This document shows, piece after piece, positions 13,037 through 25,621 of a stretch of 64,000 nt of DNA. The notes beneath the pieces are model-generated. The model saw nothing but the letters and a program-made list of their open reading frames with translations. It made no database searches and was not told the DNA's origin. A program made the translations under genes and the position numbers. Every line of letters begins with the position of its first letter. The first letter of the stretch is position 1. This DNA is from Russula earlei (Eukaryota; Basidiomycota; Agaricomycetes; Russulales; Russulaceae): NCBI GenBank assembly GCA_025769875.1, contig JAGFNK010000003.1, forward strand, positions 310,001 to 374,000, given 5' to 3'.

Positions 13037-16000
13037 ATGGCATCAAGCAGTCAACGAGCTACCCAGATCGATACGAAGGGCGTGACAAGTCTGGCGGGTT
13101 CCGTTCAGGAACGCGGTTAGTGTGGTTGTCGTGATCGTTGGCTTACGCAGCTAATGCGTGCTTAAATATAACAGTACTTGCACAACAGACTTACGCCTCA
13201 GATCCTAAATACAAGAAGTACGCACAGCAAGTTGATAGGTGTTTGAACTCCTTCGATAGCGTGCATGAGTGGGCGGACTTCATCGCATTTCTTAAGCAAT
13301 TGTTGAAGGTGCGTGGCATAGTCACCTTCACGATGGTCACTTGGTCTGACTTTAAGTGTCAAAGACACTACAAGCGTACATGCAATTCAAGGAAATTCCT
13401 CGCAAAGTCATTGTAGCGAAACGGCTCTCACAATGCTTAAACCCCGCCTTGCCAACTGGAGTTCACCAGAGAGCGCTGGATGTCTACGCTCATATACTTG
13501 GGGTCATCACTGTAAGACTTCCGTTCATTATCTACAGGGAATTAACTCATCGCTTGCAGCTGGATGGCCTACGCAGAGACCTGTTCTTGTGGGTATCAGG
13601 TCTCTTCCCATTCTTCGAATATTCAGCAACATCTGTGAAGGTGCGCCACAGCCCTTGTCTACTGGAACCCTCGGCCCACGGTTCTCTCACTAGCTCACGT
13701 TGCTTAACATTTACAATTCTCATTTTCTACCATTGCAAGACAGTCTGAGACCTGTGATGAAGTCATTCATCCTGGCTCTTCTTCCTGGATTGGAGGAGGA
13801 AACTGGGGAGTTTTTTGACCAGGTAACGCGCTTTCCTATCCGGAATGTTTCATACTAATATACGTAAGGTTTTGAACGTGCTTGACCGACTATCGACCAC
13901 TGTTTCTCTGTCATTTTTTCTGGAGAATGTGTGGCTAATCTTGCTGACTGTTCCACCGGCACGGGGTACCGCCCTGAACTTGGTGTCTCGCCGTCTTCCT
14001 AGACTAGTCTCTGAAAATGGTACGCCTTGAGACAAACTAGATGCGAAGCTGATGCCCTCGATAGATTTTGCTACGATGCTTGGACATGACGCTGGCCTCA
14101 TGATCCGCGCTTTTGCTGCTGCAGTGGAAGATGACAACGTACTCGTTCGTCGCTATGCTCTTGATCTTATTCTACAGGTACTTCGCTTGGACGGGGTGGC
14201 GATCCAAAAGGCATCCGGCGAAGATCGCATCATTCTCATGCGAGCAGTAACCAGCGTTGTAATGCGAAGGGATCTCTCGCTTAACCGTCGCCTGTACACT
14301 TGGCTCCTGGGCTCAGATGAGAATTCGGAGCAGCAGATTGCATATCTTCGCTCACATTCACTGGAGCTTCTTAAAACGACTCTGCGTGTAGGTGCATCAA
14401 TAGAGCCATCTTGCCTTCCCGCTCATTTCTCTTCTGAAGACCGAGATGTTCTCTCCGTCCGTGGATTACCCTGAATCCCGACCTTTCAAAATTTTCATCT
14501 CCCTGTTAGATAAATGGGAAATAGGCGGTGGATTAACGGAAGCAATTATTTTCGATACCTTAAAGGCCCTTAAATCTTTGGTTGAGTCGAACACGGCATC
14601 CAATGAGGACGTACGTGCCTTCCAGTCGATCTCTTCTTACTTATGTAGGGGTAACTTTTCAGGCTGTGATGACTGCGAGCACACTCTATGAAGCTGTGGA
14701 GCCACATATTGTCTGGAAACAGTTATTAATGGCGATACTAAATGAACTTACCGGGAGATGGGTTGCATAATGAGGTTTGAATTTTGAATGCAACCTTCAG
14801 AATTGAATTGTTCTTGATACTGACCTATCTGTTGACACAGGCAGTCCGTTTAACTCGTTTCATCCTAAAATCTATACATGTCCGAGACGAAGAGATTCAG
14901 GTCGTTCACTTACCGATTGTATTCTCCGCCCTTTGTGAAGCTTTGCAGGTTGGTACAATCTCCCATCACTCGGGCCTGATCTGACTGCTGGCCATGTTAG
15001 GTTGAGATCACACGTAACACGGCGAGAGGGTCCCTTCCCGTGGTATCAGACATCCTGCGACTCCTGCATGCGCTTCGAGATGAGATCCCTTCATCTTCGC
15101 TTCTCCAACTTTCTGTGGATGACTCGCTTTCAAATGCCCCGGGCCCATTAAAACTAGCGCTGAATTTCTATGGATTGGACATTCAAGTAACCTGTAATGA
15201 AACCCGAACAACTCTACAACGACCGTTCATAAGTGCTTTCGAGGACATGATATCGTTTAGTGCCGTTTGTGCTGGCCGCCACGGCAACATCCGTCGGTCA
15301 CAGAAAAACATTCCGCGATCTTTTGATCCAATCGTTATCTCTATTAAACGAACTGATAACGGCTGTCACATTGGAAAGAGAAAGCAACCTTGTTGTCAAT
15401 TGGAATCCGTCCGAATGGATATCTAGTCTCGTTGCAGCCTTGGAAACAGAAGTAAGCGTTATGTCACACACCATCTCTTTTTGATGCATACCATTGCCTG
15501 TCCCAAAGGACACCACGTTTCTTCTTGTTGACCAGGTGACGACTTTGCTGGTCTCACTGCAAAACGTCCCTGGATTACAACCAGTCTCATCGATCGATCA
15601 ACGAGTTGTGATATCCAAATTGTTGCGCACTGTACGTTGACAAACCTTCAGTACGCCAGTGCAATAGCGATCTCACAGTAGTTCTCGGATTGCTAGTTAC
15701 TCAACTATCTGCGTCCAAACTATTCGATGTATCATGCACGCGCAGCTAACCTTGTATGGGTAGTTGAGAAGACATCCACAAATCACCGGGTGGAGTCAAT
15801 AATCGCCGAGACTCTCACCTCTCCCAATGTCTTGGACAGAGAAGCCTCATTCCATGCATTTGGGAACTTGTGGAGGTTAACAGGTAGTTCTCTCGCTCAT
15901 GTCACTGGTAGGTACAGTTATTTGACGCGTCTCATAGAGGACAGCAACCTCCCCGGCTTTTTGTTGAAAGTTCCCCTTATGATCATTTTGGAGACTCTGA

Positions 16001-19000
16001 AGAATGATGATCCTGGCCTCCGTCGCATCGGAGAGACGTGGATGCGGCGTAGCCTCAGGTCCTATCTGCGGTACATACATTTATTTTCCTCTTATCTTCA
16101 ACTGACATGTCCTTATCATTCCAGTGTCCTGGACCCCATTTTGTATGATCTTTTGGACCCTTCTGTGAAAAGGACGCCTTCGGTTACTAAAATCAATGGA
16201 AAGCAGTTGCAGAGCTTTTCCTACGAGCGCTCGTTCGACCAGACGTATGTTAATCACCTCATAGAAACATTACTATCGGTCGTCAAATTTGGGGGACAAG
16301 GATTTGGAAGGATAGCGCGCATGAGTTTGGTCCGAAAGTCATACAGCTCAGACCTTGTTGAACGAATACTATCTGGCATGTTCCATCTCCTTATTCAATA
16401 GTTCGACGTCTAATGGATGCTTGTTTGTAGCCGGATGGACTGATCCCGACGCGACCTACCAGGACGTCCTGTTGGATATTCTGACCCGGTGCGTGCCAAA
16501 TTGTAATGCTCAAATTGCTGAAATTCATACCGGACCCGATCCAGTTACCTGCAATCGGAGTGTAAAATGAAACGCGTTGAGGCCATGGCGCCCGCAAATG
16601 TTCTTATACAGTCTACGGCCATCGACCTTTTGCAAGCCATCGTCGCCCGCGGCGAGATTGACTTACCCTCGCTCCAGAATGTTCAAGCCGCTGTTATTGG
16701 CAAACTGTACTTCTCAATTCATACACAACGGCTGGAGCTTCAAAACAAGCTCCTTCATCTCCTGCACTCAATTATTTCCGCCATCACAGCGAGTCAGACC
16801 CCAAGTGCCCCACGCCCAAACAAGGGAGTCATGTTGGACACGTTAGTGGAACCTTCGGCTCTTGACAAGCCAGAAGACCTCCATGCATTTGCGATCCACC
16901 CTCTTCTCCTGCAGACATTAATGGATGGCATCAATGTCCCGTCAAATAGTGCTATCTTACAACATTGGCTCGATTTCGTTCTTATGGTCGTTCCTCAATT
17001 TCATCACGCACTCCGATCCCTTGTCTCCCCCCTGGGTGACTGTGTTTGCAAAAACTTGCGCATTCGCCTAGATGACCTATACAGGGCCCTCAGCGAGGGT
17101 CATGACCACCATGATTTCCGTTCGACCACAACAGACCTCGAATTCATCGCGTTACTCAATGCTTTAGAGCGATTAGTTCTTCTCAGTCTTTCGACGACTG
17201 ATCCTGGTCATGCAGACGAGGACGATGTCCCTGCCGAGAAGCCCCCAGGAACAGAACCCGGAGGGCTCTTCGGGATCGTGACAAGTGTTTTCTCGTCTGA
17301 ATCTATACCCGTCAATCTGGATGAACAGTTAACGGTTAGCGCTCATTCGAAATTTTGCTGACCGGATAGTCATCGTTCTCAGGTCCGTTCACCGGGGTAT
17401 CGTTCTCTACATGAGGCAGTACGTGTCCTATATGCCGTCTGGGCTGCCACGGCGCCGACCAAGCTACCCGCATCAACGCCCAAACACGAAATGCTATCCC
17501 TAATTTGGTCAAAAACGCGGACACGTTGTCGAAGAGTATTCGAGCACCTCTTTCGCCTCCAGTCTGCAGAGGTTCTTGAGTCTATTGTTGAGTGCTGGAA
17601 GACAGAGAAATTGGTAGGCTCGAGCGGCCATCATACCGAAGCACTGTTCCCACCAATAGCGCAGGCTTCATCGTCGCCAATCATTCCTGGATTTGAACTC
17701 GTTGATGCTCTCGCAGCCAGTTCCTATGATGTTGTACACATGATATGTGAAAGTATCTCATGTCGTGTCAATGTGCTCTCCGACAGGAATCGAAAACAGG
17801 TCATCAATCCGAGCGTGTATGTTTCCACCTAGGTAGTTGGATATTCTTTCCACTGAGGATCAACTAGATCCGATGGCGTGTTGTTTCGGTTCCTGGAGAG
17901 CTATCTGGATCAACTTGAGGGACCACTTGCCGTCCAGGTTTGGCATCGCTTCTTGCAGCTAGCGAAGGATGTCATAAGCAACATCAGAGACTCACGACTA
18001 CAGGTTTTTCCGGTCCTACGGTACGCAACACGCCGTTGATAACAACCCTGCATGGCCTTATCAGTATCACTTAGATGTGTTTCCATATTAGCAGACAAGA
18101 TTACGCAGACAACTGCCTTAGAGGACAAACGCATACGAAAAGATCTCCAGGTACTTTCCCCTCGTACTTTGGCAGACACACATAGGTTGACTTTCTGAGC
18201 TAGGAAACATATGGGAAACTTCTTGACGCTACGGTGGTTTCCGTCAATCGGAGTACGGACACAAATTATTGGTCTCGGCGAAGTGTCAGAGATAGTCATG
18301 GACCAAACGGTCGGGATTCTCCACTGTCAGGGGGTGAGTTTGTGACCTGTCGGTGAAGTTTATGCTCATGGCGATGGCAGTACCTTCGGACCTAAAGTTG
18401 GACGAGAAAACTATCTCAAGACCCGCATCCCCGCTTCCTGGCGTCGATCGGGTGGATCAAGTGTGCAGTTCGCTCTTATTTAATCTTACATTAACCTTCT
18501 CTATCTAGACTTCACACATCGTTCAATACATTGGTGGCATTGCGTTGCCTCGACTACGCAAGTTCCTTGTAGACAACGACCGTGTCCTGTCGGTCTGCAC
18601 TAATATCATATATTATATCGTGTCTCCAGCCTTGAAGACCAAAAGCCGGTATTGTAGAGTCACGGCGCTGTGATTTCATGATCTGACTAACTCCATACTA
18701 GGCCTCTGGATTTCGAGCCGGCGATCTCTGTCATTTTGCGAGAGACGACTCGGATTTCCGTCGCAATCAAAGCTTGGCGAGGGGTGGTTACTGACATCAT
18801 CAACGACCATCGCTTTTTTACATGTTCAATGGAGGCAGGAATGAATTTTCGGTCCATTATTCAAGCTTGGGTCGATACAGATAAAAGTGTCTTCGCGGAC
18901 TTTCTCGGTGAGTGGCTTCTATTGTCATTGGGCATCCTTCGAAACCCGAGTAGGAAAGGTGACATCGACACCCTCGACAAATATTTTTACCAATCGGGAA

Positions 19001-19886
19001 ACGGAAAACCAGCTTCGATCAATGAACATGCGGAGGATGTCATATATTTTGTTTTGTGGTGAGAAGAACCAGTTCCTGACTTCACTTCCGACGATACAAG
19101 AAAAACTGGTCGATGCTCTGAAGAACACATCGACTCCAGTCGTTCAAGCTGAAGTCTATCTGTGTGTCCGGGTCCTAATGTGTAGACTCAGCCAACACAA
19201 CCTGGATAGCTTCTGGCCTGTGATATTATCAGAAATGGTGCGCGCGAAAGTGTATCTCATCAGATCTTGTGTGTTTAATTGACGATCGGTAGTATCGGTT
19301 GTTGGAGCAAACGATGGTCGAGGTTCCTTCAGATGGGTCAGAAACATTGTCCCTGATCCTCTCAGTATGCAAATTCATCGATCTCCTCCTTGTTCTTCAA
19401 ACGGAGGAGTTCCAAATGTAACCTTTTTTTTTTACATTCGTTCGTCCACACTCAGCAGAGGGACCAGGCATCAATGGGTCTTCATCACAGATACAATTGA
19501 TGCCGTCTATCGCCCAGACGAGATTCCACCAGAAGCCATGCTCGATCAACTTTCAGAAATTGCTGGAGGGTTGCCGCATCCCCAAGTTAGTGCTTATTGT
19601 CATGCGTCACGAATCGCCTGCGTTAATCCGACGTGCTTTGTAGGAAGTTACGCAAAACTCCTCAAATGTTGCTTTCAACGTCCTCTCTACACCTGGGTCA
19701 AACCCCCGGATGCTCCGCCGCCCGATGCTCACTCACTTGCGTCAAATCGATTCCATTCGCGACCTGGTACCATTTTTCTCAAGCGTGAGCGTCGCAACCT
19801 ACGAAAGTATCTACTCAAGCGGGGGCAATATCGACTGGGATGAGGTCGAACGAGGTCTGTTGAGCGATATGTTTGAACCTCGATGA
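13037..19886 (+). CDS. DOP1: DOP1/Dopey family protein
   Basis: A very large, intron-rich gene coding about 1,900 residues, the usual size for fungal Dop1. Exon 1 starts MASSSQRATQIDTKGVTSLA. The family N-terminus follows after an intron: DPKYKKYAQQVDRCLNSFDS, VHEWADFIAFLKQLLKTLQ, then LSQCLNPALPTGVHQRALDV and LFLWVSGLFPFFEYS. Dopey proteins are helical-repeat peripheral membrane proteins. With Mon2 and the flippase Neo1 they act in Golgi-endosome transport. The middle and end are long alpha-helical stretches in many exons. The last readable exon ends VERGLLSDMFEPR before the stop at 19884. The gene converges on the EF-hand gene with about 200 bp between them. Exact exon ends in the middle third (17.8-19.3 kb) are uncertain because several exons there are short. 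Confidence 0.9.
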
Positions 19887-20084
19887 GCCTTGCCTCGGAT
19901 ACACTCAATCGTGTTACGCTAAGTTACAAGTGACCCCATAATGAACACTTCCGACTTAGACACATTGTAGCATATCATCAGGAAGACAAGTTCCATTATA
20001 CGATACTGGCGAGACCTTGCCTGAATAACCATAAAATGGATAAATATCGATGACCCCGAAATGAGAAGAGCCGGCGTCTGCACG

Positions 20085-21354
20085 CTAGAAATCACCCCAG
20101 CTTCGGCGGAACTTGTACTGCAAACGTTCCTATGTCAACCTCCAACAGAAGTTGGACAAGCACAAAAGATAACATTACCTTGTACGGAAGATTCCTCCGC
20201 ATCCTCTCGGAGGGATTCGTTGGCGGCTTGTACCCGCCCTCACCAGAACCCCACGCGCCAAGGGCTTCACCCTCGACCACTGCCTGGCGGAAGCGTACGG
20301 CTGGGTCTTGCTGTTCGGGAGGAATTGGTCGTTCAAATTTTCTGGGAACTTCGTTGTCGTCGACCTTCGCCTGTTCCGCTGCAGGTTCGGCGTGCTGCGC
20401 TAGCGCTTCTTCCACTGAGATGCCTTGGTATTTTGCTTCCCGTTCGGCGTCTTTGAGTTCTATGGCCTCGTGATGAGAGAAATGTTCTATATCTTCCGGA
20501 TGATTATATGACGCTGCGTCCTGAGTTTCCGGAGTGTTGTGATATTGCTCTGATGAGTTGGGGTTAGGTCAAGGTCACGACAAATTGGACGATGAAAGGG
20601 GTCGTCGTATCGCTGCGCACCTTCGTGATGGAGGAAAAACTCTGTTGGAAGGTAAGTAGGAAAAGAGGAGTGGAAAGGAACTTGATGCGCACCGCTCTCC
20701 ACATCGTAGTGGTGACCCTCAGCACCGAGATTCTCGAAATTGGGCAATGCTGCGAGGCCCGCTTCTTGAAACTCTGGCAGAGAAATCTTACCATCTTTGT
20801 CCTTGTCGATGGAGCCAAAGATGGTATCAACTATTAGCTTAGCCTTCTTCTGATGCTCTTCGTCGTCCTATGAACGATACATCGATTGATATGTGAGGTT
20901 GGGGGGGTTTCTCTGTAGCTTACTTTTGATTTCTTTTGAGAGTACACATGATGAACGCCATATATCGCCTCGACTTCTTCAGAGTCCCAGACACCATCGC
21001 TAGTAATCATTAGCGCGGATGGAAAACGATGCGTTCGTAGTTGTAAAAGCACCGATTAAGATCGTGTAACTGGAAGAAGCTGGGGAGGTCAAATGCCGCT
21101 CTGGAGTGACGAGTCAGAGTCTTGAAGAATATAATACGACATTTATTACATACATATGGTGCTCCTCAGCCATCTAGTAGGAAATGCGATACTCATTTGA
21201 GACTGAAGGATGGGCGAGATACGAAAGACAGACTTACGTGTTGCTGAGCATATTGAGCTGCATCACCAGAGGCTGGCACTTCTGAATGATCCCCATGTGC
21301 CTGAGTACAGGCCGCGTAAAAAATAAATGCGCAAGAGAAAGCTTTGATGTTCAT
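20085..21354 (-). CDS. secretory-pathway EF-hand protein (Ssp120 / nucleobindin-like)
   Basis: Starts at 21354 with a signal peptide (MNIKAFSCAFIFYAACTQAH). A calcium-binding loop DKDKDGKISLPEF is clear, and a second EF-hand-like segment (TSDGVWDSEEVEAIYGVHH) lies upstream of it. The C-terminal part is charged (LKDAEREAKYQGISVEEALA). The last exon reads YKFRRSWGDF and stop at 20085-20087, joined to RMRRNLPYK by an intron at about 20119-20175. Family knowledge: yeast Ssp120 is a luminal EF-hand protein found with the cargo receptor Emp46/47 in the early secretory pathway, and nucleobindins are the animal relatives. No HDEL-type retrieval signal is visible. At least four introns are needed. Confidence 0.8.
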
Positions 21355-21477
21355 GGGGGAGACTGTCGCCAACAACGCCGTCGCCAAAGCCACGGACGAT
21401 TCAATCCGGCTCACCTACATTTCCCACGGTTGATTTATAATACGTGCCGAAATACCGGACCGAGCACCGGTGAAATA

Positions 21478-22664
21478 TTACGTAAGATAGAGTGTCTGCG
21501 TCATGAAGCCCGCTATCAAAACCTCATACACAAGCTGCACTTGTTCCGGCCGTTCTACCATTCCAGGTCGCTGCTCACGCAGCGAGTCGATTTCTTGAGC
21601 GACTTCATCCCAACTAATCCCTTCAGGAAGCTGGCCCAGCGGGGATTGAGGCAGCGCTGGCGGGTGGGGTGGGTCTCGCTCTTCAGACTGAGAGGTGGGT
21701 GGGAGCAAAAGGCCATTGCTCCGCAGGAGCGAGGACAGTGCGATGAAAGACCCGGTGCGTCCCACTCCGGCCGAACAGTTTACCATGATGGGCGGGTCGG
21801 CATCCGCGTTTGCCTCCAGACCGCAAAGGTCCTTGTTTGTGATGCTCACGAGCCTGATGAAATTCAAGAGGCTCGCTCGATCTTCTCGTTCCGGTATGCC
21901 ATGGTCTGGCCAAGCTCCGTACAACAGATGATGAAACACCATGGGGAAGCTGTGGCCCCCCGGAAGCAATCGGCAGGACAGTTACCGTACTTGCCACACA
22001 ATGCGCGCTCTCTATGGCCTCGCTCTTGACCAGAGTCACCCTGAGAGTGGGCAGCCCGCTCGTTTCTTGCGGAGGGTGGATGTCATAGAACTCGCCGGGT
22101 TCGTGGGGAAAATAGGGGTGCGCCTTTTGCCGCCCAGATTCAAAGTTACGCGCCAGCTGCACGGCTGTACGCACCCGCGTAAACTTCAAGGAGAGCTCCG
22201 TCGGGTGGGCTGAGAGGGGAGTGGATTCCGGCAATGAGGCTGAGAAACTCGTGGGCGGTGCGGGGTAGTGGCGCCTGTGTGGCGATGGTCCAGCGACCTC
22301 CAGCAAGCTCTCTCACCCAATTGGCATTGAAATAGCGACCACCTACGTCCACGCGCGTACGATTGTACGGCAGGATGTCGGAATATCGATTACAGAAATA
22401 GTTTTCTTGGGAGCGGCCGACGGCGACAGAGTAGTAATCTGTGGCGTTAGCCCTCGGACGCTCGCCGGAAAGAAGCTGGGGGGCGCCAGCGCGTAGATGC
22501 GGGACGGGAGAGATGTCTGGTTCTTGATGATAAGAACGCGAATCTGATAACGATTTGGCTCGGATGCGAGAACGTTCTCGGTCAGTAAGAATCTTCCAGA
22601 CGTTGCTGATGTGGTCGTGGTTGTATGCATTTTGGAGCGATAACGGCACTGAAGAATGGGACAT
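21478..22664 (-). CDS. protein tyrosine phosphatase with two frame breaks (possible pseudogene)
   Basis: Starts at 22664 (MSHSSVPLSLQNAYNHDHIS); an in-frame ATG at 22709 is possible. Classical PTP landmarks are present: NRYSDILPYNRTRVDV, ATQAPLPRTAHEF, VRTAVQLARNFESGRQKAH, the WPD loop in YGAWPDHGIP, and the signature VNCSAGVGRTGSFIA. Two things are odd. The usual His before the catalytic Cys is Asn. The reading frame also changes twice with no credible intron, near 22162 and near 21960. Each change would be repaired by removing one G from a G run on the coding strand (GGG and GGGGGG). So this is either a recently broken gene or a pair of homopolymer sequencing errors. The Cys and Arg of CX5R are intact. 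The product would dephosphorylate phosphotyrosine, perhaps on MAP kinases. Confidence 0.75.
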
Positions 22665-22692
22665 GATGGCCGGGATGAGAGATGCGTTATCA
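22665..22692. promoter_or_regulatory. 28-bp gap between two diverging start codons
   Basis: The ATG of the phosphatase (22664, minus) and that of the NR2C2AP-like gene (22693, plus) are 28 bp apart. Both transcripts must therefore start inside the coding part of the other gene, or one of the start calls is wrong. Confidence 0.4.
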
Positions 22693-23224
22693 ATGTTAAC
22701 ACGTCTCATCACGACAGACACCCGAATCAAGTACCTACGTCTCCACTCCAGCACTGTTTGTTCACCATCCTTATCATCCTCGTCGTCTCTAGGGTCAGCT
22801 CTACGTTGGATAGTTCCCTCGGGAAATCCTGCCTTGTCGATGGTAGCCCAGAGACCTGCTGGACATCTCAACAGGCTCGTATTACATCCGTCCTCCACCC
22901 GCTAGTCGTAGTACCTAAGATATCATACAGGGTCTTCCGCAATATATTCAACTATCGTTTTCTTCTCCGGTCACTCCCAGACGTATTTCGCTAACCTTTC
23001 AAGGGGGCTTCGTTGGTACCACCTGCGTAGTGATCACACGATCTCAAGATGCCACCAGCTGGCAAGAACTTACGCGGATTTATCCTGAGGACGTGAATCG
23101 TGCACAGATATTTGACCTTACTGCAGGAGAGCCACTGAAAGGGATGAAGCTTGTTTTCGAGGAGAGCTCGGACTTTTTTGGACGAATAACGGTATACGAC
23201 TTGATGATTGAAGGCGAAGTATAG
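22693..23224 (+). CDS. NR2C2AP (TRA16)-like discoidin-fold protein
   Basis: Three exons. Exon 1 starts MLTRLITTDTRIK and is joined by an intron (about 22730-22788) to VSSTLDSSLGKSCLVDGSPE and TCWTSQQ. The next exon starts GLPQYIQLSFSSPV, followed by ISLTFQGGFVGTTCVV, RIYPEDVNRAQIFDL, VFEESSDFFGRITVYDLMI and a stop at 23222. This order of motifs (VSS-L, ETCW-S-Q, FQGGF, YPED-N-Q-F, DFFGR--IY-L) is that of the small animal protein NR2C2AP, which has a galactose-binding-like fold. Its function in fungi is not known. The second intron appears to start GCTCGT, a GC-AG type, because that donor gives the best fit to the family. The gene converges on the GT23-like gene with 155 bp between stops. Confidence 0.8.
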
Positions 23225-23379
23225 AGGAACAACAGCCCGAGAACTCGGGAGGCAGACTGTGACCACACGATGTACAAGCAAAAGGAATTAGATTTCCGTC
23301 CCCAGTATATCCGGATTCTAGTATAACAACAGTGTGCGGGAATTTGCACAACGAAGGGCACAGCACAGTATGAATAGCC

Positions 23380-25525
23380 TTAGAACAACTCGAACGGCCG
23401 CCAAGGGGGAGATATACTGCCCTTCTCATCCACTTCTATCCAACGAGCATGCTCCTGATTCACTTCTCCCGCAGAGTCATCCCTATATCCGTATCCGAAG
23501 GCGCGGTCCCAGTCTAGCCCGACAGCAGCCATCTTGCACACATTGGAACTGAATACAGGATATAAAGCTCTGACGAAAGCAAGGAGACCCATGAAAGCAG
23601 GCGTACCTGAGACCACAAATCACTGCACCGGGCTTCAGGTCGTCATCCCAGGCCCACAGGCCAGAGAGCACAGCGAAATCCACCACCATACCCGTTGTGA
23701 GTCTCACCCGGTCCGCTTCGGGTAACGCGGAGAACTTGTCCTGGAAGTAGGGCGCCGGGCTTGCGATATGTCGGAGGTCGGGGTTCTCACTTTTTGGGAG
23801 AGAAAATATCCTTGAGCCTGGGTCGAGCTGAGAATGAAGGGCCTCGAAAACAGCCGGGTCATCGGATGCTAAATATACGGCCTGTGGTGCAAGGTTCCCG
23901 GCCGAGCGAAACAACCTGCTCCACGCGGCATTCCCTGCAGTAGAATACTCTTCAATCGGAACATTCTTGTTGTGATATTTCCAGGATGATCCTACTGCGT
24001 CCCCCCGACGAACGTAGATACTCTGGTATCGATCAACCCGCAGCGTGTCGTTAGGATGCAGGCCAAGGAATGACACCAATTCAGCTCTGGCAGAGTGGAT
24101 GAGCGCCGCTGTTGCCGCATTAGGGCGGATTGTCTTTGTCAAAGATACTCGTGCCTGGTTGAAGATGTCTCGAAGGCGATTCAGTTCCCGACCATACCTG
24201 ATCCACGTTATCATCGACGGGGCGGGTCCTGACTTTGGAAAGAGCGAGCTTACGGATCCTCAAACTCTTCGAAGAAGTCATGCCCAAAATGATATTTTGC
24301 GGTCCGTGAGTTAATGACCTAGACGGAAGGGGTGTATCAAGTTGATGGCCTGTGTGTATCAGGTTATGAACGTACCCAATGCCTGGCTGAAATAAGTACA
24401 TTATCGTGGCCGTCAGACAATCTCTCACCTGGCATTTCTTGGGCACGCGACTAGTTCTGACATTTGGGGTTTCAAGAATGAGCGCTCGCATTGTACTTGC
24501 CAAATGGGAACCTACCCTCCGGAGGTGGCGCACGGCATCCCGGTTCAGGTCCTGGTTGGCGGACGCGAACATCCTGGAAGTGGTCTGTCCATCTTCAATC
24601 AACCTTAATTACTGCTCACAGCGTCTGAGAACGGGTTACGGACTTTCCGCGGTTCCAATAGGTATCATCGACGAAAAAGGTTCTTCCTGCCTGCATGATT
24701 GAGGATAATGCGCATGAGCGACAGTTACAGCGTCAGGTATCCAGGACAATTCACCATCCGTGCAAGTCCGGCGGCTTGAGCAATAAGAGCCAGATCGGCC
24801 AGCAAGCCGACGTGGCCATCTAGCATGTATGTGATTGTCTTATTGCAGACACGAGTCGGCAGGCCCTCGGGTGCAGGATACTTTCCTGGGTCGATTGTAT
24901 CGTGATGAATGACGTCTTCTTCACCTGACCAGAACTTCATTGGTTTCATAACTTCTCCAAAGAGCTTGTGACACTCTTCCTTGTATTCCAACGGGTCCAG
25001 GGGAAAGCGGGTATAGTTCTCATATGAAATGATATTCTCGGGATGAGATGCCAGGGCTTCATCGTGTTGTTTTAGACTCGGAGTGGGTGATGGAGGCGTT
25101 TCGGTGACGCCGACAGCGGAGAGGAGGACGTCTGGGTGTTTGTATGAAAGGACGGCTCCGAGGAGGAGAACCAAAGCCAACGCCGATCCGAAAATCAGAC
25201 CCCAGTAAGCGACGAGCCACCGTATGACGTTACGGAGATCTCGACGTGTCCTTCGTATTTCCAGGTCGCCATCATCGCTGGCCCGATAGCCTGAGGGAAA
25301 GTGTGCGCTCGAGGAGGAAGCGAGGAGTGGCTCCTTCTGTTGTTGTTGTTGAGACGTGGGGTGCTCGGGGACGTTGCTGTCGCCGTCGCCATATTCTTGT
25401 TCCAGCTCGAACACCGTGAAGCCTTCCTCTGCGCGGCCAGCACGAGAGCGAGGTGTTCTGGGAGTGAGTTGTCCGGGTGGCACACGCGCAGATGCACTGG
25501 GAATGTTGTTGAGACGTGGAGGCAT
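23380..25525 (-). CDS. type II membrane glycosyltransferase, GT23/FUT8-like
   Basis: The first ATG in frame is at 25525 (MPPRLNNIPSASARVPPGQL). A proline- and glutamine-rich cytosolic stretch of about 110 residues comes first, then one membrane anchor (WGLIFGSALALVLLLGAVLSY), then a luminal region. The C-terminal catalytic part has YVRRGDAVGSSWKYH, VYLASDDPAVFEAL and SNVCKMAAVG. These line up with the H-V-R-R-T-D, YLATDDP and S-Q-V-C-R motifs of alpha-1,6-fucosyltransferase FUT8, the founder of GT23. So it probably transfers a sugar from GDP-fucose or a similar donor in the Golgi. The acceptor cannot be told. No SH3 domain like that at the end of FUT8 is present; the protein ends SPPWRPFELF. 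Several introns lie at 23.5-24.7 kb. It diverges from DPM3 with 96 bp between starts. Confidence 0.7.
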
Positions 25526-25621
25526 GCGGAGAGATTTGGACACAGCCGCTGCCACCACGTCCGTCTCCTGGTGTTTGCCATCGCTCGTCGCATTCTCTCT
25601 TCGTTACCGACGCTATCAGAA
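25526..25621. promoter_or_regulatory. 96-bp bidirectional promoter region (GT23-like / DPM3)
   Basis: This is all the DNA between the two diverging ATG codons. It is GC-balanced with pyrimidine runs (CATTCTCTCTTCGTTACC near 25591) and no TATA box. Shared control of two glycosylation genes is plausible but is inferred from spacing only. Confidence 0.45.

Noticed and set aside
21940..21990. A 41-base intron in the phosphatase (GTACGG..CACAG) instead of a frameshift
   Set aside because: The donor phase does not fit the downstream frame, and the removed part (TVTVLPIA) looks like conserved PTP sequence.
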